The position numbers and the translations under genes are program-made. From the NCBI GenBank assembly GCA_023418375.1, contig JAEZZV010000106.1:1-8316 (forward strand): a DNA stretch of 8,316 bases, read 5' to 3'. Numbering within the stretch: position 1 is the first letter of the stretch; every line of letters begins with the position of its first letter. Of the stretch, positions 1-5,420 are shown piece after piece. The stretch comes from Actinomycetes bacterium. Lineage in GTDB: Bacteria; Actinomycetota; Actinomycetes; Actinomycetales; Cellulomonadaceae. The notes under the pieces were generated by a model. That model saw only the letters and a program-made list of their open reading frames with translations. It searched no databases and was not told the origin of the DNA.

Positions 1-89
1 GTCGCGGGCCCGGTCGGGGGAGCGGCGGGGCGGCCGGGCGGGGCGTCGTCGGGCACGGGCTCACGGTAGCGGCCGTCGGCGGGCTCCAC
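1..89 (-). CDS. Possible N-terminus of a divergent gene, truncated by the window edge
   Basis: On the minus strand a frame opens with GTG at 89-87 and stays open to the left edge (29 codons). It begins M-E-P-A-D-G-R-Y-R-E-P-V-P-D-D and continues Pro/Ala/Gly-rich, like many disordered actinobacterial N-termini. In support, 27 of 29 codons end in G or C, and most A/T bases fall at codon position 2, the pattern of real coding sequence at this GC. The competing frames give Arg/Pro-rich strings. Against it, there is no clear Shine-Dalgarno sequence before the GTG, the frame is also open further upstream, and too little is visible to identify a product. If real, it is divergent from the PFOR operon and shares the 90-303 region with it. 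Confidence 0.3.
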   Translation of the reverse strand, partial: MEPADGRYREPVPDDAPPGRPAAPPTGPA

Positions 90-146
90 GCCGGGTCGCG
101 AGCAGGCCCGGGCGTCCCGTGCAAAACCGGCGCGCCTCGGGTTTAT

Positions 147-186
147 CGGATCCCGCCGGTGCTACGGAGCGACACGCCGGGATCCG
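147..186. repeat. Long imperfect inverted repeat (possible operator or RNA hairpin)
   Basis: CGGATCCCG (147-155) is the exact reverse complement of CGGGATCCG (178-186). Within the 22-base spacer, GTG (159-161) can pair with CAC (173-175). No T-run follows on either strand, so it is a poor intrinsic terminator. Its position between the possible divergent start at 89 and the operon promoter region fits a regulator-binding dyad, but no known operator consensus was recognised. Confidence 0.4.
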
Positions 187-264
187 CCGTGAGAACGACC
201 CGTGGCAGCGGGGCGGGGGAGGGCGCCCGGGCCCTCGGTCCCAGATCGTCCCATGACGGCGACC

Positions 265-270
265 TACGCT
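265..270 (+). promoter_or_regulatory. Candidate -10 element for the operon
   Basis: TACGCT matches the actinobacterial TANNNT -10 pattern. It would start transcription near 277, giving about 27 bases of 5' leader before the ATG at 304. No good -35 hexamer lies 16-18 bases upstream, so the call rests on the -10 and its position alone. I see no Rex- or CRP-type palindrome overlapping it. Confidence 0.25.
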
Positions 271-292
271 GAAACGGTCCCCAGTGGACTGT

Positions 293-297
293 GAGGA
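293..297 (+). promoter_or_regulatory. Ribosome binding site of the leader ORF
   Basis: GAGGA lies six bases before the ATG at 304. It is the best Shine-Dalgarno sequence in the 5' region and better placed than anything in front of the GTG of the large downstream gene. This is the main reason to take the short leader ORF seriously. Confidence 0.5.
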
Positions 298-303
298 ACC
301 GCA

Positions 304-438
304 ATGACGCAGCACCTGAACCACAGGTCAGCGGGGTGTTCCACCGAACAGGTCGGCATCCCGGGGACACGATTGTCCCCGTCGTCTCGGGCCTCGCACA
401 CCCTGCGCTCCCTACGAAGGCACGGACGGGCATCGTGA
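304..438 (+). CDS. Putative 44-residue leader peptide, overlapping the PFOR start
   Basis: ATG at 304 with a well-placed GAGGA opens a 44-codon frame ending in TGA at 436-438. That stop overlaps the GTG (435-437) of the PFOR gene as GTGA, the same arrangement as the PFOR/Nfn junction downstream. The peptide starts M-T-Q-H-L-N-H-R-S-A-G-C, is rich in Ser, Arg and His, has one Cys, and matches no family I know. About 77% of its codons end in G/C, clearly below its neighbours, and it uses rare codons (AGG twice, CGA twice, TTG, CTA, TCA). That suits a regulatory uORF better than a stable protein. Likely role (inference): translational coupling to, or attenuation of, the PFOR gene. It could be a chance ORF. 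Confidence 0.45.
   Translation: MTQHLNHRSAGCSTEQVGIPGTRLSPSSRASHTLRSLRRHGRAS
362..381 (+). promoter_or_regulatory. Leader hairpin with a competing structure over the PFOR start
   Basis: CGGGGACA (362-369), loop CGAT (370-373) and TGTCCCCG (374-381) form a perfect 8-bp stem inside the leader ORF. Part of it can pair elsewhere: CACGAT (368-373) with ATCGTG (432-437), which contains the PFOR start codon, and CCCGTC (378-383) with GACGGG (425-430) just before it. The two folds share bases and exclude each other. Ribosomes translating the leader would disrupt both. No U-run follows, so control would more likely be of translation than of transcription termination. The pairings are read directly; the regulatory role is inference. 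Confidence 0.4.
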
Positions 439-3400
439 CGACTCAGCAACCCCAGTACCCCGGCATCCCCGACGTCATCAACGGCAACGGGGCGGTCGCC
501 CACGTGATGCGTCACGTCTGTGGCGGGGTGATCGGCTACCCGATCACCCCCTCGACGGAGATCGCGGAGCTCTTCGAGGCCTCGCGCGCGGAGGGTGGTG
601 CGAACGTCTGGGGCACGCACCCGTTCTTCTTCGAGACCGAGGGTGAGCACTCCGCCCAGTCGGGCGCGCTCGGTGCCGCGCTCACCGGCGGCCAGTACGT
701 CTCCAACGCCTCGTCGAGCCAGGGCATCCTCTACGCGCTCGAGTCCCACTACGTCACGGTGGGCAAGAAGATCGGCGGCTTCGTGCTGCAGGTCGCGGCG
801 CGCGTGGTCTCCAAGCACTCCCTGAACGTCATGGCCGGGCACGACGACGTGTACGCACTGCTGCCCACGGGCTACACGATCCTCTTCGGCTCCAACCCGC
901 AGGAGGCCGCCGACCTCGCCGCGATCTCCTACCGCGCGTCGGCCCTCTCGCTCATCCCGGTCGCCAACGTCATGGACGGCTTCGCGACCAGCCACGTCAT
1001 GTGCGAGGCGCAGCTGCCCGAGCCCGCACTGCTGCGCGACTTCCTCGGCGACCCCGCCGGCCGCATCCCGTGCCCGACCGTCGCCCAGGAGATGCTCTTC
1101 GGCGCCAAGGGCCGCGTGTTCCAGCTGAACGCCTACCTGGACCGCCACGCGGACGACGTCCAGGCCGCCGACCTCGCCGCCCTCCGGGCGTACCTCGAGG
1201 CGAACGCCGAGAAGATCGAGAAGGACAACGCGGGCGACCTCGTGAGCGAGACCCTCGTGTGGGTCCCCGAGGACCTCGCCGCGCAGTGGCGCCGCCAGTG
1301 GATCGGCGCGTGGGAGAAGGGCACCCGTCAGCTGGTGCCGGCCCTCGTCGACCCGCACAACCCCGGTCTGACCGGCCCGGTCCAGAACCAGCCCGACTTC
1401 CAGGCCGGCGCCGTCGACCACCGCACGCACTTCGTCAACGCGGTCCCGGGCCTGGTCAAGCAGTCCATGGCCGAGTACGCCGCCCTGACCGGCCGTGAGT
1501 ACGCGCCCGTCATGTCGTACGACTGCGAGGACGCCGACTACGTGATGATCGGCCTCGGTTCGATCACCGACGACGTCCGCGCCGTCCTGCCGTACCTGCG
1601 GGCCCAGGGCCTCAAGGTTGGCGTCGTCTCCGTCAAGCAGCTCCAGCCGTTCCCCGAGGCCGAGCTCGTCGAGGCCATCGCCGGCGCCAAGGCCGTCGCC
1701 GTCCTCGAGCGCAGCGACGACACGGCGCTCACCCGGCTCGTCACGCAGGCTCTCTTCAAGGCCCGCGCCAACGCGGACGCCCCGCAGTTCGAGGGCATCC
1801 CGGCGCTGGCGACGCAGCCCCGCCTCAGCACGGCGATCTTCGGGCTCGGTGGCCACGACGTTCAGGCCCGCCACCTGGTGGCCGCCTTCCGCCGCCTCGC
1901 CGACGAGAAGCAGGCGGGCTCGCTGTTCTACATCGGCTCGCAGTTCTTCAGCACCGACCCCACGCCGGAGATCGCCGAGCGCGAGGCACGCCTGCGCGAG
2001 GCCTACCCGGAGACCGCGGGCATGGCGCTCGTCACCGAGCCGAACCCGAACCTGCTCCCCGCCGGTGCGATGCGGATCCGTTTCCACTCGGTCGGTGGCT
2101 ACGGCACCGTCGCCACGGGCAAGCTGCTCACCGACATCCTCGCGGGCGTCCTGGGCATGCACTCCAAGTCTGCGCCCAAGTACGGCTCGGAGAAGTCCGG
2201 CGCCGCGACGAACTACTACATCACCCTGAGCCCCGAGGCGGTCCTGCAGACCAACGCCGAGCTCGAGGACGTCGAGGTCGTCGTCTCGCCCGACCACAAG
2301 GCGTTCATCCACACCAACCCGCTCAAGGGCCTGGTCAACGGCGGCACCTTCATCCTCCAGACCGACCTCTCGGCCGAGGACGCCTGGCGCCAGCTCCCCT
2401 CCTACGCCCGCCGGACGATCCGCGAGCGGAAGATCAAGTTCCTCGTCCTGGACGCCTTCGCGGTCGCCAAGAAGCACGCGCCGACGCCGCAGCTCGAGAC
2501 CCGCATGATGGGTATCGCGTTCATCGGCGCCGTCGCCGGCCACGTCGACCTGGTCACGAGCGGTGCCTCGCGCGAGGCTCTGGAGCAGAAGGTCCGCGCC
2601 CAGATCAGCAAGAAGTTCGGCAGCAAGGGTGAGGCCGTCGTCGAGGCCAACATGGCCGTCATCCGCGACGGCATCGAGGCCACGCACGCCGTCGACTACG
2701 ACGCACCGGAGTTCGTCGCGATCGACGCCGAGCCGAACGGGAAGCTCGCCCGCAGCGCGGCGCTGTCCGCGGCGATGTGCAACGTCGACGCGACCCACAC
2801 CAGCGGCCTGTTCGACCCGGCGTACTACGAGGACCTGATCGCACGGCCGTTCCGCGAGGGCACGATCGCCGAGTCCCCGGTCTACCCGGGCACCGGCCTC
2901 TTCATGCCGGGCGGCACCGGCGCAGGCAAGGACAAGGGCATCTTCCGCCGTCAGGCGCCGGTCTTCGACCCGACGGCCTGCACGGGCTGCCTCGAGTGCG
3001 GGATCGTCTGCCCGGACGTCGCGATCCCGAACACGGTCCACGAGATCCACGACCTGCTGCTCACCGGCATCGCGGAGATCGACGCCACCGACGCCCAGCG
3101 CGACGCGCTGCGGGCCCAGGTGTACCCGTGGGCCGAGCGGATCCGCAGCATCTACCGCAGCGACAAGTCGGACCGGGTGTTCGCGGACGTCGTCGCCGAG
3201 GCCGCTGCGGTCCTCGACCCCGACCAGCGGACGCTGGCCCGCAACGTCGAGAAGGTCGTCGCGGCGCTCGCCGCCTTCCCGGTGGCCCGCACGCGTCCGT
3301 ACTTCGACGCGATGGAGAGCGAGACGCCGGGCACCGGTGGCCTGTTCTCCGCGACGGTCGACCCGTGGAAGTGCACGGGCTGCCTCCAGTGCGTCGACGT

Positions 3401-5420
3401 CTGCGGCCCCGGCGCGCTGACCGCGGCGGACCAGGACGCCGACCTGCTGACGATGCTCGAGGACCGCTTCGAGATCATGACCAAGCTCCCGAACACGCCG
3501 CGTCGCTTCGTCGAGGACGCGACCGCGGGCGGCGACGTCAAGCGGCTCATGCTCGACCACGCCAACTACTACGCCACGACCGGTGGCCACGGCGCCTGCC
3601 GGGGTTGCGGCGAGGTCACGGCGATCCGCCTCGTCACCTCGACCAACCGCGCACTGGCGGCAGAGCGGCGTCGGGACCACATGCGCGAGCTCGACGAGAT
3701 GCTCGCCAAGCTGGCCGCGAAGCTGGAGACGGTCGAGGACGCGGACCGCCGTGGGCGTATCCAGTCGGCGATCGGCGACCTCGAGCAGGCGCTGTACCTG
3801 TACGAGGGCGGCCCGACCGGCAACGGCCCCGCGCCGACGGTCATCGCCAACGCGACCGGCTGCTCGAGCGTCTACGCCTCGACCGTGCCGTTCACGCCGT
3901 ACCTCGACCCGTGGGTCAACAGCCTCTTCCAGGACGCGCAGCCGCTCGCCAAGGGCCTCTTCGAGGGCATCTCGGCGAAGATCGCACGGGAGGTCCGTGC
4001 GATGCGCACCGCCGAGCTCGAGCTCGCCGACGCGTACGACGCCGCGACGCACGACAAGGCGCTGCGGATGCTCGACTGGCGCGGCTTCTCCGAGGCGGAG
4101 ATGTCGCTCCTGCCGGCCTTCATGACGATCGGTGGCGACGGCGCGAGCTACGACATCGGCTTCGGCGCGATGTCCCGCATCCTCGCCAGCGGCACCCCGG
4201 TCAAGATGCTCGTCCTGAACACGGGCGCATACTCGAACACCGGCGGCCAGGCGTCGACGGCGAGCTTCGTCGGCCAGGACGCCGACCTGGCCCGCTACGG
4301 CCGGGCGCACGACGGCAAGCAGGAGGCCCGCAAGGAGCTCGGCCTGCTCGCCGCCTTCCACCCGGGCGTGTACGCCTGCGTGACGGCGACCGCTTTGCAC
4401 GGGCACTTCCTCAAGAACACCGTCGAGATGCTCGGCTACACGGGCGGCGCGGCCCTCATGGACGTCTACACCCCGTGCGGCACCGAGAACGGCATCCCTG
4501 AGGACCTGTCCAACAAGCGCTCGCGCCTTGCGGTCGAGAGCCGGGTCAGCCCGCTCTTCGTGCACGACCCGCGCAAGGGCAGCACGCTGGCCGAGCGCTT
4601 CTCGCTCGACGGCAACCCGGACGTCGACAAGCCGTGGACGACGAGCACGCTCGAGTACCTCGACGAGAACGGCCAGGTCCAGCTGCTGACCACGCCGCTC
4701 ACGCCGGCCGAGTTCGCGATGGGCGAGACCCGCTTCAAGAAGCAGTTCAAGAAGCTGGCCGCCGACGCCGACGCCGTTCCGGTCGCCGAGTACGTCGAGC
4801 TCGACGCCGCGGCGCGGGCCGGCAAGGTGCCGTTCGTCTACGCGACGGACGACTCCCGCCGCCTCGTCAAGCTGGCGTGCTCCGCGTCCGTCGTGGCGCT
4901 CGTCGAGGAGCGTGCCGCCTACTGGCGGATGCTGCAGTCCCTCGCCGGGGTCGACCACGCGAAGCTCTCCGCCGCCCACAAGGCCGAGGTCGACGCGCTC
5001 AAGGCCCGGTACGAGGAGGCCGCCGCGGCCCGGGAGACGTCGCTCGACGACATCGCCCGCGCGATGGCGGACCTCGCCGCCTCGAGCAAGGCCCCGGCGG
5101 CCTCGGGTGGCTTTGGCGGCCTCGGCGGGTTCGGCGGGGCGGCCCCGGCCGCCGCGGCGGCCCCGGCTGCGGCGGCGACGGCGGTCCTCGACCTGCCGAT
5201 CTCGCTCGACCCGGCCGACGAGCCGCTCTGCAACGACTGCGGTACCTGCTACCAGGACCTGCCGCAGTTCTTCGAGAAGACCACGATCGTCGTCGACGGT
5301 CAGGCTCGCGTCGTGGCCCGGCAGCTGCCCGGGTCCTTCGACGGCGTGGAGATCACGCCGGAGCTGGCCAAGCGCATCGAGCGGGTCAAGGCCACCTGCG
5401 ACGCGGAGATCCTCAAGTGA
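435..5420 (+). CDS. Extended pyruvate:ferredoxin oxidoreductase (2-oxoacid:acceptor oxidoreductase) with C-terminal ferredoxin
   Basis: A single-chain, NifJ/Por-type, thiamine-diphosphate and Fe-S enzyme (1661 aa), probably cytosolic. It should convert pyruvate + CoA to acetyl-CoA + CO2 and pass electrons to ferredoxin. Domains in order: PYR/alpha domain ~10-190 with YPITPS (35-40), the cofactor Glu E71 and R123; domain II ~325-530; gamma domain ~545-765 with G-G-Y-G-T-V-A-T-G-K; two-cluster ferredoxin domain with C849/852/855/859 and C980/983/986/990; TPP domain ~1035-1380 with GDG at 1234-1236 and YSNTGGQ at 1266-1272. C1055, C1058, C1143 (ATGCSS) and C1348 match the proximal-cluster ligands of NifJ. 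T38, R123 and N1268 match the pyruvate-contacting Thr31, Arg114 and Asn996 of the Desulfovibrio africanus enzyme, so pyruvate is the likely substrate. Insertions sit at ~215-300, ~865-960 and ~1070-1125. The tail holds a charged helical segment (~1506-1550), a G/A/P linker (1551-1583) and a ferredoxin with C1599/1602/1605/1655. GTG 435 was chosen because the upstream in-frame GTG 291 lacks an SD and family similarity starts only after 435. SD candidates are weak (GACGGG 425-430, GAAGG 416-420), in keeping with coupling to the leader ORF. Confidence 0.93.
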   Translation: MTTQQPQYPGIPDVINGNGAVAHVMRHVCGGVIGYPITPSTEIAELFEASRAEGGANVWGTHPFFFETEGEHSAQSGALGAALTGGQYVSNASSSQGILYALESHYVTVGKKIGGFVLQVAARVVSKHSLNVMAGHDDVYALLPTGYTILFGSNPQEAADLAAISYRASALSLIPVANVMDGFATSHVMCEAQLPEPALLRDFLGDPAGRIPCPTVAQEMLFGAKGRVFQLNAYLDRHADDVQAADLAALRAYLEANAEKIEKDNAGDLVSETLVWVPEDLAAQWRRQWIGAWEKGTRQLVPALVDPHNPGLTGPVQNQPDFQAGAVDHRTHFVNAVPGLVKQSMAEYAALTGREYAPVMSYDCEDADYVMIGLGSITDDVRAVLPYLRAQGLKVGVVSVKQLQPFPEAELVEAIAGAKAVAVLERSDDTALTRLVTQALFKARANADAPQFEGIPALATQPRLSTAIFGLGGHDVQARHLVAAFRRLADEKQAGSLFYIGSQFFSTDPTPEIAEREARLREAYPETAGMALVTEPNPNLLPAGAMRIRFHSVGGYGTVATGKLLTDILAGVLGMHSKSAPKYGSEKSGAATNYYITLSPEAVLQTNAELEDVEVVVSPDHKAFIHTNPLKGLVNGGTFILQTDLSAEDAWRQLPSYARRTIRERKIKFLVLDAFAVAKKHAPTPQLETRMMGIAFIGAVAGHVDLVTSGASREALEQKVRAQISKKFGSKGEAVVEANMAVIRDGIEATHAVDYDAPEFVAIDAEPNGKLARSAALSAAMCNVDATHTSGLFDPAYYEDLIARPFREGTIAESPVYPGTGLFMPGGTGAGKDKGIFRRQAPVFDPTACTGCLECGIVCPDVAIPNTVHEIHDLLLTGIAEIDATDAQRDALRAQVYPWAERIRSIYRSDKSDRVFADVVAEAAAVLDPDQRTLARNVEKVVAALAAFPVARTRPYFDAMESETPGTGGLFSATVDPWKCTGCLQCVDVCGPGALTAADQDADLLTMLEDRFEIMTKLPNTPRRFVEDATAGGDVKRLMLDHANYYATTGGHGACRGCGEVTAIRLVTSTNRALAAERRRDHMRELDEMLAKLAAKLETVEDADRRGRIQSAIGDLEQALYLYEGGPTGNGPAPTVIANATGCSSVYASTVPFTPYLDPWVNSLFQDAQPLAKGLFEGISAKIAREVRAMRTAELELADAYDAATHDKALRMLDWRGFSEAEMSLLPAFMTIGGDGASYDIGFGAMSRILASGTPVKMLVLNTGAYSNTGGQASTASFVGQDADLARYGRAHDGKQEARKELGLLAAFHPGVYACVTATALHGHFLKNTVEMLGYTGGAALMDVYTPCGTENGIPEDLSNKRSRLAVESRVSPLFVHDPRKGSTLAERFSLDGNPDVDKPWTTSTLEYLDENGQVQLLTTPLTPAEFAMGETRFKKQFKKLAADADAVPVAEYVELDAAARAGKVPFVYATDDSRRLVKLACSASVVALVEERAAYWRMLQSLAGVDHAKLSAAHKAEVDALKARYEEAAAARETSLDDIARAMADLAASSKAPAASGGFGGLGGFGGAAPAAAAAPAAAATAVLDLPISLDPADEPLCNDCGTCYQDLPQFFEKTTIVVDGQARVVARQLPGSFDGVEITPELAKRIERVKATCDAEILK
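5085..5420 (+). other. Linker plus tethered single-[4Fe-4S] ferredoxin domain within the PFOR
   Basis: Residues 1551-1583 of the PFOR are almost entirely Gly, Ala and Pro, with Phe-spaced glycine repeats (GGFGGLGGFGG). They lead into ~75 residues with C1599-x2-C1602-x2-C1605 and a lone C1655 fifty residues on. That is the CxxCGxC...C layout of monocluster ferredoxins, here with N-D-C-G-T-C and an acidic/hydrophobic body. Most NifJ proteins end before such a module. The linker suggests a mobile arm carrying electrons from the enzyme's cluster chain to a partner, plausibly the flavoprotein encoded next. The motif is seen; the swinging-arm role is inferred. Confidence 0.75.
5405..5408 (+). promoter_or_regulatory. 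Ribosome binding site for the Nfn-type flavoprotein gene
   Basis: GGAG inside the last codons of the PFOR gene lies eight bases before the GTG at 5417. Together with the GTGA stop/start overlap at 5417-5420 it fixes the downstream start and indicates translational coupling. Confidence 0.65.

Larger units (their letters stand above)
90..303. other. Non-coding region upstream of the PFOR operon
   Basis: No frame in this stretch has convincing coding character. It contains a 40-base dyad (147-186), a perfect 6-bp hairpin (219-224 pairing with 231-236, loop 225-230), and an A/T-rich island at 123-146 that stands out from the surrounding GC. The island has weak symmetry, AAACC at 124-128 against GGTTT at 140-144. 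On the minus strand the island offers a -10-like GATAAA (147-142) for the possible divergent gene. On the plus strand TACGCT at 265-270 is the best -10 candidate for the operon. I see no tRNA or known riboswitch. Confidence 0.5.

Noticed and set aside
123..146. Terminator at the A/T-rich island
   Set aside because: Only 5 bp pair (AAACC/GGTTT) and no real T-tract follows on either strand.
291..434. N-terminal extension of the PFOR from GTG 291
   Set aside because: No Shine-Dalgarno sequence before 291; the 48 extra residues resemble nothing in the family, and the stretch is better explained by the leader ORF in another frame.
2777..4501. 574-codon plus-strand frame inside the PFOR gene
   Set aside because: Arg/Gly/Pro-rich frame-shifted reading of the Fe-S and TPP domains; it is a shadow with no SD or motif.
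264..4979. 1571-codon open frame on the minus strand opposite the PFOR gene
   Set aside because: Long antisense frames are expected opposite high-GC3 genes. Its translation is Arg/Val/Leu/Asp-rich with no motif, while the plus-strand product matches a known family along its length.
4634..5416. Extension of the flavoprotein ORF upstream of GTG 5417
   Set aside because: It would overlap the PFOR by 261 codons and reads as Arg/Gly-rich shadow sequence. GTG 5417 has a good SD and the typical GTGA overlap.
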